From positions 1-6,717 of the forward strand of contig CAZIRO010000151.1 in assembly GCA_964541595.1 (NCBI GenBank): a stretch of 6,717 nucleotides of DNA, in the 5' to 3' direction. Below the pieces are notes generated by a model. The model saw only the letters and a list, made by a program, of their open reading frames with translations. It was not told the DNA's origin and made no database searches. Both the position numbers and the translations under genes were made by a program. Below, piece after piece: positions 1 to 5,884 of the stretch (positions within the stretch are counted from its first letter, which is position 1; each line of letters opens with the position of its first letter). This stretch comes from CAZIRO01 sp964541595 (GTDB lineage Bacteria; Acidobacteriota; HRBIN11).

Positions 1-150
1 GATCTGCGCCTGCAACTCCGTGCGCACCTGGTCGATCTGGACGCGTACCTGGTCAATCTGCGCCTGTAATTCCGTCCGCACCCGGTCGATCTGTGCCTGC
101 AGATCGGTCCGCGCCTGATCGATCTGCGCCTGCAGGTCCGTCCGCAATGC
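1..150 (-). repeat. 33-bp in-frame tandem repeat encoding hendecads
   Basis: Units lie at 118-150, 85-117 and 52-84 (33 bp each), 31-51 (21 bp, lacking 12 bp) and 1-30 (33-bp unit cut by the window edge). Each full unit encodes 11 residues close to RTDLQAQIDQ(A/V). The short unit encodes RVQIDQV, so four residues are missing without loss of frame. The units differ mainly by single substitutions, which suggests recent unit duplication and loss within the gene. Confidence 0.9.
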
Positions 151-333
151 ATGCATCTCTGCAAGAAATACCTCTTTGGTGACCAACCGCTCCAGCAATT
201 CGTCGCGCAGTGCAGTCATCTTGACCGTCACGATCGCTTCCACAGCCGCTTCGATCCCGTGGACCAGTTTTCGAGCAGGGTCCTTACCCAGCACGTCTTC
301 CAGCGCCTCATATACATCTACCGGTATCCCCAT
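1..333 (-). CDS. Coiled-coil repeat protein, N-terminal part (C-terminus outside window)
   Basis: This open frame runs leftwards from an ATG at 333-331 and leaves the window at base 1 still in frame, giving 111 residues with no stop. The start is supported by GGGAGGTG at 342-349, about eight bases upstream. Residues 1-60 form an ordinary-looking helical head (it begins MGIPVDVYEALEDVLGKD). From about residue 62 the protein becomes an 11-residue repeat of the type RTDLQAQIDQA, with hydrophobic residues at regular spacing and charged or polar residues elsewhere, as expected of a right-handed (hendecad) coiled coil. No signal peptide is visible; a C-terminal membrane anchor could lie beyond the edge. 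The architecture resembles small coiled-coil proteins of the DUF1640/CCDC90 kind, but I cannot assign a family. It is divergent from the macro-domain gene and shares a 117-bp intergenic region with it. Function unknown. Confidence 0.85.
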   Translation of the reverse strand, partial: MGIPVDVYEALEDVLGKDPARKLVHGIEAAVEAIVTVKMTALRDELLERLVTKEVFLAEMHALRTDLQAQIDQARTDLQAQIDRVRTELQAQIDQVRVQIDQVRTELQAQI

Positions 334-363
334 GGCAATACACCTCCCACAAGTTCCTCCTTA

Positions 364-386
364 TTTTGGGCGATGTCTCCCCAAAA
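364..386. promoter_or_regulatory. Inverted repeat between the divergent coiled-coil and macro genes
   Basis: TTTTGGG (364-370) and CCCAAAA (380-386) form a perfect 7-bp inverted repeat separated by 9 bp. It lies between two divergently transcribed genes, a usual place for an operator. In the minus-strand transcript it could instead fold as a 7-bp hairpin. There, two Shine-Dalgarno-like sequences follow it: AAGGAGG at 355-361 and GGGAGGTG at 342-349. Only the second is correctly spaced for the coiled-coil start. The regulatory role is inference. Confidence 0.4.
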
Positions 387-400
387 AGCCAGTTCATGGA

Positions 401-406
401 TACAAT
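401..406 (+). promoter_or_regulatory. Possible -10 element for the macro-domain gene
   Basis: TACAAT matches the sigma-70 -10 consensus at five of six positions and lies 45 bp upstream of the macro ATG. No convincing -35 hexamer is found 16-18 bp further upstream, so this is a weak call. Confidence 0.25.
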
Positions 407-450
407 ATGTTCATACCCGGTGACTTTATGAAAATGACCCGGAGGGCATC

Positions 451-1050
451 ATGGAGACCCGTGACTTTGTGCCATATGCCGTACTGACCCGACGGGAACG
501 AAAAGTCTGGATCGGTACCGGTGATCTCACCGCGCAGCGTGTCGACGCGATCGTCAATGCGGCGAACGAGTTCCTGCAGCACGGCGGCGGCGTGGCGGGT
601 GCGATCGTTCGCAAGGGCGGACCGGAGATCCAGAAAGAAAGCCGCCGGTGGGGCTACGTACCGGTGGGCAACGCAGCCGCAACGGGCGCGGGCCGTTTAC
701 CCGCGCGATGGGTGATCCATGCGGTCGGTCCGCGAGGCGGGGAACCCTATGCCGATGAAAAACTGCGCTGGGCCGTCTGGAGCGCGCTTCGAGAGGGCGA
801 ACGACTGATGTGTCGTTCGATCGCGCTGCCGCCCATATCCACCGGGATCTTTGGATTCCCGAAAGACCGTGGCTGTCGGATCATTCTCCAGGCTGTATTG
901 GATTTCATTGAACATGAGGCCCGGTCCCTGGAAGAAATCCGTCTGCTCGATCTGGATGCATCGGGCGTCCGCTACTTTCTGGAGGCCCTTGACCACATTG
1001 AAGCACCGGACACGCTGATCGAACGTCTCAAGGATGCACCCGTTCAGTGA
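451..1050 (+). CDS. Macro-domain protein (ADP-ribose binding or ADP-ribosyl hydrolase)
   Basis: This 199-residue protein is essentially one macro domain (Appr-1''-p processing family), a fold that binds ADP-ribose and often removes it from proteins or nucleic acids. The landmarks appear in order: GDLT at 24-27, the adenine-side strand DAIVNAAN at 32-39, the phosphate-binding loop HGGGVAGAI at 44-52, TGAGRLP at 78-84, WVIHAVGP at 87-94, and the second loop PPISTGIFGFPKD at 127-139. The start at 451 is set by GGAGGG at 441-446, four bases upstream. The first loop reads GGGVAG where MacroD-type hydrolases have GGGVDG, so the aspartate proposed as catalytic in that group is replaced by alanine. 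The loop instead resembles the archaeal Af1521 type. Binding is therefore safer to infer than hydrolysis. The gene is divergent from the coiled-coil gene and convergent with the zinc-ribbon gene, with a 7-bp tail overlap. Family call firm; target unknown. Confidence 0.93.
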   Translation: METRDFVPYAVLTRRERKVWIGTGDLTAQRVDAIVNAANEFLQHGGGVAGAIVRKGGPEIQKESRRWGYVPVGNAAATGAGRLPARWVIHAVGPRGGEPYADEKLRWAVWSALREGERLMCRSIALPPISTGIFGFPKDRGCRIILQAVLDFIEHEARSLEEIRLLDLDASGVRYFLEALDHIEAPDTLIERLKDAPVQ

Positions 1051-1532
1051 AAGAATTTGTCGTATAGGTAACGCACCATCGCACCACGCAGGCGATCATC
1101 GCTCGCCAGGTGATCCCGTATCCGCCGGAGCGTCCGACGGTCCATCTGGCGATGCACGAACGTCCGCAGACTCTTCAGCGGTACGTCAAGCTCGATGAGC
1201 AGTGCGATCAGAAACCAGTCTCCCATATCCAGCCGTGAATTTGCGAACAGTGTCCCCGTCTTATCGTTAAACTTTCGACTGCACCGTTTGCACTGATAAC
1301 ACCGGACATACTCGCGCGAGGTACTCTTGCCCACATAGCGCACTGTACGGGCGTGACAGTGGGGACAACGCGGCTGCCCGTTGGGCCACCGATAGTGCCG
1401 CAACCAGAAGATCCCTTCACGATCGTCCATGTACTGGTGAAAGTTTTGCGCCACGATATATGCGATGACTTTTCGGAATTTCCGTCCCTTCTGTTGTGGC
1501 CGCTCCGAATGATCGGATATATGTGTCATCAT
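1044..1532 (-). CDS. Small zinc-ribbon protein like the N-terminus of IS1595-family transposases; no catalytic domain
   Basis: From the ATG at 1532-1530 this gives 162 residues. It shows the hallmarks of the IS1595/ISXO2-type N-terminus: an FHQYMDDREGIFWLRHYRWPNG lead-in (about 31-52), a zinc ribbon with C56-x2-C59 and C81-x2-C84 (plus an extra C78), then KFNDKTGTLFANSRLDMGDW (88-107) and a helical, basic tail. The DDE/ISXO2 nuclease domain that normally follows is absent: the frame stops at 1044, inside the 3' end of the convergent macro gene. It is either a transposase remnant or a stand-alone DNA-binding protein. The frame also stays open upstream to a GTG at 1619, but the 29 extra residues are rich in Arg, Thr and Trp and that GTG lacks a spaced ribosome site. 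The ATG pair at 1532/1529 also lacks a strong site, so the start is uncertain. It follows ftcD by about 113 bp on the same strand. No flanking terminal inverted repeats were seen. Confidence 0.75.
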   Translation of the reverse strand: MMTHISDHSERPQQKGRKFRKVIAYIVAQNFHQYMDDREGIFWLRHYRWPNGQPRCPHCHARTVRYVGKSTSREYVRCYQCKRCSRKFNDKTGTLFANSRLDMGDWFLIALLIELDVPLKSLRTFVHRQMDRRTLRRIRDHLASDDRLRGAMVRYLYDKFFH

Positions 1533-1578
1533 CACTTCAGGGTCTGAGAGGGTCCATGTTAACCGCCATGTCCCCGAT

Positions 1579-1601
1579 CGCCGGAGACCCGCGTGCCGGC
1601 G
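1579..1601. repeat. Short inverted repeat in the ftcD/zinc-ribbon gap
   Basis: CGCCGG (1579-1584) and CCGGCG (1596-1601) can pair around an 11-base loop in the minus-strand transcript. An alternative pairing uses ACCGCC (1562-1567) with GGCGGT (1598-1603). Neither is followed by a T-run, so it is not a standard intrinsic terminator. Apart from this, the stretch 1533-1645 shows nothing clear. Confidence 0.3.
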
Positions 1602-1645
1602 GTAAAACGTACACGTCACTCCCGGGCGCGATGGAGCACGCGGGG

Positions 1646-2572
1646 TTATTCCGTGGTACCGGTCAGTCGCTCAAACAGTACCTGCTGGATCTTCCATTCG
1701 AGAATCTGATCCATCTGAAAACCTTCCAGTCGCAGGTAGAAATCGGCGACCTGGACGAGGGCTTCCAGCGGAATCAGGCCGACGATTTCCGATCCCACCA
1801 CCGGCACGCCGTAACGTTCGGCCTCTGCTTTGATCACCTCAAACACCCGATGAATCGGGGTCTCCCGAAAGTTCAGCAGGTTCATAGATACCTGGACCTG
1901 ATCACGTTCCTTCAACGCGAATCCGGCGGCCTGGACGTGGCGAAACCCTCCACTGGAAAACCGAACCCCCCGCGCGATCCGCTTCGCGATGTCCAGATGA
2001 TTCGTTCCCAGGTTCACATTGTATGCGATCAACGGCGGTCGCGCGCCGATCACGGTAATCCCGGCCGTCGGATGCACTTCCGCCGGCCCGAAATCCGGTT
2101 GCCAGTTCGGGTCTCGAATTTTCTCAAACCATCCCTCGAACTCTCCCTTACGGATATTCGGTAAGAGACGGCGGTCTTCCTTTGTCGCGGCTTCTGCATA
2201 TAAAAATACCGGGATACGAAACGTTTCCGCAATCTGCTGTCCCAGTTCTCTGGCCAGGGCCACGCAGTCGTCCATCGTGACCCCGGCGATCGGAACAAAC
2301 GGACAGACGTCCACCGCGCCCGCACGGGGGTGTTCACCCCGATGTTTGCGCATGTCGATATGCTCCACCGCCAACCGGTACAGTTCCCGCATCGCACGGA
2401 TCAGCGCAGGATCGTCTCCAATCAGGGTGAACACTGTACGGTTGTGATCGGGGTCCGAATGATAGTCCAGTAACAGGACACCCGGCTGCGCGCGCAAACA
2501 CGCGACCATCGCCTGAATGACTTCCGTTCTGCGACCCTCACTGACGTTCGGTACACACTCGATGATCCGCAT
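1646..2572 (-). CDS. ftcD: Glutamate formimidoyltransferase
   Basis: This 308-residue protein corresponds to the formiminotransferase half of FTCD. It transfers the formimino group from N-formimino-L-glutamate to tetrahydrofolate, giving glutamate and 5-formimino-THF, in the cytoplasm. Visible family signatures are ECVPNVSEGR at 5-14, DPDHNRTVFT at 40-49, and HRGEHPRAGAVDVCPFVPI at 77-95, which carries the expected catalytic histidine (H81). LIAYNVNLGT at 181-190 and GSEIVGLIPLEAL at 260-272 also fit. The length fits the N- plus C-subdomains of the transferase alone; no cyclodeaminase domain is fused, and that activity is encoded upstream at 5174-5830. The start matches the family (MRIIECVPN), though the ribosome site is weak (GGGA about nine bases upstream). 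It follows the TPR gene after 21 bp. A small hairpin (CGGATG/CATCCG, 2586-2600) overlaps the TPR stop codon and could influence ftcD translation. Very likely co-transcribed with the genes upstream. Confidence 0.95.
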   Translation of the reverse strand: MRIIECVPNVSEGRRTEVIQAMVACLRAQPGVLLLDYHSDPDHNRTVFTLIGDDPALIRAMRELYRLAVEHIDMRKHRGEHPRAGAVDVCPFVPIAGVTMDDCVALARELGQQIAETFRIPVFLYAEAATKEDRRLLPNIRKGEFEGWFEKIRDPNWQPDFGPAEVHPTAGITVIGARPPLIAYNVNLGTNHLDIAKRIARGVRFSSGGFRHVQAAGFALKERDQVQVSMNLLNFRETPIHRVFEVIKAEAERYGVPVVGSEIVGLIPLEALVQVADFYLRLEGFQMDQILEWKIQQVLFERLTGTTE

Positions 2573-2593
2573 GTGCGTATCCCAACGGATGGT

Positions 2594-3547
2594 TCATCCG
2601 GAAGGTTTTTCCTTTTGTTGTTTTACCAGTTCCTTCAACTTATTGATCTGATCCCGGACCTGACGCGCTTCCGGCGCACGGGGTTCGAGTTGCAAAAACT
2701 TCCGGTACGCTTCGATCGCCTGCTCGTAATGACCCATCTGAATGTATGCGCGTGCAATATTCAGGTAAAACGCCGCATTCTGTGGCAGCATCTCGATGAG
2801 CCGCTGGTATTCCGCAACCACCTGTTCCCACTGCCGTTTCTGCTCAAAACACCGTGCCCGCACGGCATGGTACATCAGTTCCAGATTCCCCGAAGGTGCA
2901 AACTGCAGATCGATCGCCCGCTGAAGATTCTCCAGTGCCACATCACACTTGCCCAGGATGCCCTGGGTGATGCCCAGGTTAAAATATGCATTCGCATACG
3001 TCGGATCCCGTGCAACGACGTTCTGGAAATGGCGCTCCGCTTCGGCAAAATCCCGCCGTTTGAACGCCTCTTCACCCTTTTTCCACTCCTCGCCGCCGCG
3101 TACCTCCGTGGCCTCTTCGATCGTCGGAATACGCACCCGATACGTCAGCAGTTTGTCGGCCTCGATCGTCTGCGTATCCGTAAACGTTTTAAACCCCTCC
3201 TTTTCCACCTTGATCTGATAGGTCCCCGGCGGAACGTTATCGATAAAAAACTGACCGTTTTCGTCCGTCTGAACGGTCACTGTAAATCCCTGATCATTGC
3301 TCAGGGTCAACTGGACATTCGCGATCGGTTCGCCATTCAGGCGCGTGACCACGCCCTGAATGGCGCCCTTCCCCTGTTCATGGGTTTCCGGCACCGGAAC
3401 CGCACCCTCCTGTGGTTCTTCTTTTCCCTGTGCTTCCTGTTCGGCCGACTGCAGGACCATCGCACCCGCAGTCAGCCCGTATGATCCCCAACCGAGGATC
3501 ATACTCAACAGCAGCACAGGTATTCCCCAGCGAAACAACCGTACCAT
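2594..3547 (-). CDS. Exported carboxypeptidase-regulatory-like / TPR protein
   Basis: This is a 317-residue protein of unknown specific role. Residues 1-29 look like a signal peptide: MVRLFR basic start, a hydrophobic stretch at about 8-29, and possible cleavage near TAGA. Residues 30-60 are an acidic, Glu/Gln/Pro-rich linker. Residues 61-141 form a carboxypeptidase-regulatory-like beta sandwich (GAIQGVVTRLNGEPIANVQL, TDENGQFFIDNVPPGTYQIK, then VEKEGF). About four TPRs follow at roughly 154-187, 186-219, 225-257 and 258-291, ending in a basic tail rich in Lys and Gln. The start at 3547 is fixed by AAAGGAGG (3554-3561) and by the signal peptide directly after it; the frame is open further upstream but that part is not protein-like. 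The protein probably acts in the periplasm or at the envelope as a binding scaffold. It lies 76 bp after the dehydrogenase and 21 bp before ftcD, which is odd company for an exported protein. Confidence 0.9.
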   Translation of the reverse strand: MVRLFRWGIPVLLLSMILGWGSYGLTAGAMVLQSAEQEAQGKEEPQEGAVPVPETHEQGKGAIQGVVTRLNGEPIANVQLTLSNDQGFTVTVQTDENGQFFIDNVPPGTYQIKVEKEGFKTFTDTQTIEADKLLTYRVRIPTIEEATEVRGGEEWKKGEEAFKRRDFAEAERHFQNVVARDPTYANAYFNLGITQGILGKCDVALENLQRAIDLQFAPSGNLELMYHAVRARCFEQKRQWEQVVAEYQRLIEMLPQNAAFYLNIARAYIQMGHYEQAIEAYRKFLQLEPRAPEARQVRDQINKLKELVKQQKEKPSG

Positions 3548-3553
3548 CGATGG

Positions 3554-3561
3554 CCTCCTTT
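3554..3561 (-). promoter_or_regulatory. Strong ribosome binding site of the TPR gene
   Basis: AAAGGAGG on the minus strand lies six bases before the ATG at 3547. It decides this start over the longer open frame reaching 3724, which would overlap the end of the dehydrogenase gene. Confidence 0.85.
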
Positions 3562-3623
3562 GGGTTTGGATATTGCGATGACCACTCCGGATAGCGGTGA
3601 CACTGCCTCCGTCGTGATGCGGG

Positions 3624-5177
3624 TTATGGCAACTTTTCCGAAATGGATTTGCCCTGCAAAAACAGCAAAAGATAATCCCGTCCACCGGCCTTCGAATCCG
3701 TTCCGGACATATTGAATCCACCAAACGGATGGACGTCGACCAGCGCGCCCGTGCACTTGCGATTGATATAGAGATTTCCGCAGTGGAACAACCGTTTCGC
3801 TTTCAGAATCTTTTCCCGATTGACCGTGAACACCGAGCCCGTTAACCCGTAAACCGTATCGTTGGCGATGGCCAGTGCGTGGTCAAAGTCCCGCGCCTTG
3901 AGGACGGCGAGTACGGGACCAAAGATCTCCTCCTGGGCAATCCGTGCTTTCGGATCGACATCGATAAAGACCGTCGGCCGGATGTAGTACCCGTTGCCTT
4001 CGGCTTTCTGCCCCCCGGCCACAAGGCGACCCTCCTGCCGTCCAATTTCAATGTACTCCAGGATTTTCCGTTCCGCCGCGGCATTGATCACGGGACCCAT
4101 GAAATAATTCTCCCGCGCCGGTCCAACTTCGATCGCCTCGACACGTTCCACCAGCCGCTGGACGAATTCGTCATAAATCGCCGCATCCAGGATCAACCGC
4201 GAGCAGGCCGAACACTTCTGTCCCTGAAATCCGTACGCGGACACGATCACCGCCTGGACTGCCGCGTCCATATCGTGCAGTTCCCGATCGACAATGATCG
4301 CGTCCTTACCCCCCATCTCCGCGATCACCCGTTTCAACCAGATCTGACCGGGCTGCACTTTCGCAGCCAGTTCATAAATCCGGCATCCCACTTCCATCGA
4401 TCCGGTGAAGGCAATGAAACGAATCCGCGGATGTGCGACCAGATAATCCCCGATCGTCGCACCCGAGCCAGTGATAAAGTTGATGACACCTTCCGGCAAG
4501 CCCGCCTCTTGCATCAACTGGACGTATTGCCAGCCCACCGCGGGTGAGTCACTGGACGGTTTCAGGACGATCGTGTTCCCGGTCACCACCGCTGCCGTAC
4601 TCATACCACCCAGAATGGCCATCGGGAAATTCCACGGCGGGATCACCGCGCCGACACCCAGCGGAATGTAGTGATACTCATTGATCTCGCCCGGATACGG
4701 CGTCAACGGCTGCGGTCGACCGTACCGGAGCATCTCGCGGCCGTAAAATTCCAGATAATCGATCATCTCCGCAACATCGGCGTCTGCCTCCACCCAGTTC
4801 TTTCCGACCTCAAACACCTGCCAGGCGGCGAATTCCAGTTTCCGCGCGCGCAAAATCTGTGCGGCACGAAACAGCACCATGGCCCGTTCTTCCGGAGGCA
4901 TCCACCGCCAGTGCTCGAACGCCTTCCACGCTGCGTCGATCGCCTGATCGACGTGTTCCCGGGTGGCTTTTTGAAATATACCGACCACCTGATCCTTTTC
5001 GGAAGGATTGTATGAAACCAGTTTATCCCCGGTATAGACCGCTTTCCCTCCGATCAGCAGCGGGTACTCGCGGCCCAGCTGGGCTTCGACTTTGGCGAGG
5101 GCTGCTTCCATACGTTGTCGGTTTTCGGGAATCGAGAAATCCGTCAGCGGTTCATTTTGAAACGGCGGTACATTCAT
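3624..5177 (-). CDS. rocA: L-glutamate gamma-semialdehyde dehydrogenase (1-pyrroline-5-carboxylate dehydrogenase)
   Basis: This 517-residue aldehyde dehydrogenase oxidises glutamate-gamma-semialdehyde (in equilibrium with pyrroline-5-carboxylate) to glutamate with NAD(P)+, the last step of proline and of arginine/ornithine breakdown. Its length matches the monofunctional RocA type of Bacillus and Thermus rather than the long bifunctional PutA. Key residues are all present: the oxyanion motif PWNFP at 181-185 (N183), cofactor-binding K206, FTGS at 257-260, general base E287 in AEMGGKDA, nucleophile C322 in FQGQKCSACS, EEIFGPV at 416-422 and PFGGFNMSG at 484-492. Other ALDH subfamilies are less likely because of the N-terminal extension and the GQKCSACSR context. 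Its ATG overlaps the stop of the cyclodeaminase gene as ATGA, indicating translational coupling, with AGGAGGTGA just upstream. The final residues (GKSISEKLP) resemble a normal family end; the gene is complete. Confidence 0.95.
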   Translation of the reverse strand: MNVPPFQNEPLTDFSIPENRQRMEAALAKVEAQLGREYPLLIGGKAVYTGDKLVSYNPSEKDQVVGIFQKATREHVDQAIDAAWKAFEHWRWMPPEERAMVLFRAAQILRARKLEFAAWQVFEVGKNWVEADADVAEMIDYLEFYGREMLRYGRPQPLTPYPGEINEYHYIPLGVGAVIPPWNFPMAILGGMSTAAVVTGNTIVLKPSSDSPAVGWQYVQLMQEAGLPEGVINFITGSGATIGDYLVAHPRIRFIAFTGSMEVGCRIYELAAKVQPGQIWLKRVIAEMGGKDAIIVDRELHDMDAAVQAVIVSAYGFQGQKCSACSRLILDAAIYDEFVQRLVERVEAIEVGPARENYFMGPVINAAAERKILEYIEIGRQEGRLVAGGQKAEGNGYYIRPTVFIDVDPKARIAQEEIFGPVLAVLKARDFDHALAIANDTVYGLTGSVFTVNREKILKAKRLFHCGNLYINRKCTGALVDVHPFGGFNMSGTDSKAGGRDYLLLFLQGKSISEKLP

Positions 5178-5190
5178 GATTTCACCTCCT
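5174..5190 (-). promoter_or_regulatory. Coupled stop/start and ribosome site at the fchA-rocA junction
   Basis: On the minus strand AGGAGGTGA (5182-5190) is followed by ATGA, in which the rocA start (5177-5175) and the fchA stop (5176-5174) overlap. This is a classic arrangement for coupled translation and keeps the two genes in one transcript. Confidence 0.85.
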
Positions 5191-5830
5191 CACGAATATC
5201 CCCGGTGGATGTCGCCCATACGGGATTCCATAAATACGGTGGCATCTGACGCAACGCTGTACAGGCCGCGTCATAACGGCGACGCAGATCTTCCGGAACC
5301 GCCGTGTCCTGCACGTTCTCGAGGTTGATCGCGACGTTGACCAGTGCACACGCCATGGCGGATCGGGCGATCTGATACGCGCTCTCCAGATCGGACAGTG
5401 CGGAGCGAATTCCGTGTCCCAGCACGTGCGCGCACGCGCGCATGACTTTTGCTGCGATCTCTGCGGTCTCGAGCGGAATCTCCGCTGCACGCAGAAGCGC
5501 GTGGGTCAGCATACGCGTCCGGTGTGCCTTTTCCTCGGGCGTCTCCCTGGGCAAGCGCAGTGCACGCATGACCTCGTCAAACGCGGCCGCGTCCACATCC
5601 ATCAGATGTAACACGCGCGTGCGCCACTGTTCCGCCTCGGAGGCAACCCGGTGAAACTCCGTCTGCCAATCCGGTGCCACGCGTTTGGACCGCGCACTCA
5701 GTCCCGCATACATCTGAAGCAGCGCGGCCGCGATGGCCGCACCCAGTGCCGCCGCCGCACCCCCTCCCGGTGTCGGTGCCGCCGCCGCCAGACGGGCCAG
5801 AAATGTTTCGATCGGCGCCTGTGCATTCAC
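5174..5830 (-). CDS. fchA: Methenyltetrahydrofolate cyclodeaminase (formimino-THF cyclodeaminase, FTCD C-terminal type)
   Basis: This is 218 residues from the GTG at 5830. It converts 5-formimino-THF to 5,10-methenyl-THF and ammonia, the step after FtcD. It is a small all-helical protein that opens with the family signature FLARLAAAAPTPGGGAAAAL (10-29). Alanine-rich helices follow, then the usual LMDVDAAAFDEVMRALRLP region (about 76-94) and late SALSDLESAYQIARSAM / NVAINL segments typical of FTCD_C. The frame is open to another GTG at 5878, only six bases after the epimerase stop. I prefer 5830 because the family usually begins a few residues before the FL..L..PTPGGG block and because GGAG lies eight bases upstream; the 5878 start has only a weak site. 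It is separate from ftcD, with two genes between them, whereas animals fuse the two. It overlaps rocA by four bases. Confidence 0.88.
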   Translation of the reverse strand: MNAQAPIETFLARLAAAAPTPGGGAAAALGAAIAAALLQMYAGLSARSKRVAPDWQTEFHRVASEAEQWRTRVLHLMDVDAAAFDEVMRALRLPRETPEEKAHRTRMLTHALLRAAEIPLETAEIAAKVMRACAHVLGHGIRSALSDLESAYQIARSAMACALVNVAINLENVQDTAVPEDLRRRYDAACTALRQMPPYLWNPVWATSTGDIREEVKS

Positions 5831-5884
5831 CCTCTCTTCTCCACAGCGTGGTGCAACACGGGTTTGCGACCGCGCCACGTCTGC

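Noticed and set aside
1533..1619. GTG start at 1619 for the zinc-ribbon protein
   Set aside because: The extra 29 residues are atypical, match nothing in the IS1595 N-terminus, and lack a spaced ribosome site. Kept only as an alternative.
1533..1645. Intrinsic terminator after ftcD
   Set aside because: The available stem-loops are not followed by a T-run on the transcribed strand.
1044..1645. Complete insertion sequence
   Set aside because: There is no DDE domain, no terminal inverted repeats were found around the frame, and the left side is occupied by the macro gene.
1496..2164. Plus-strand open frame of 222 codons
   Set aside because: It is antisense to ftcD and shows no recognisable domain.
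2573..3484. Plus-strand open frame of 303 codons
   Set aside because: It is antisense to the TPR gene, which has a signal peptide, recognisable domains and a strong ribosome site; the plus frame has none of these.
3548..3724. Upstream extension of the TPR protein by 59 residues
   Set aside because: It would overlap the end of rocA by about 100 bp, is not protein-like, and would put the signal peptide inside the protein. AAAGGAGG before 3547 marks the real start.
3879..4547. Plus-strand open frame of 222 codons
   Set aside because: It is antisense to the central part of the rocA gene, which carries all catalytic motifs.
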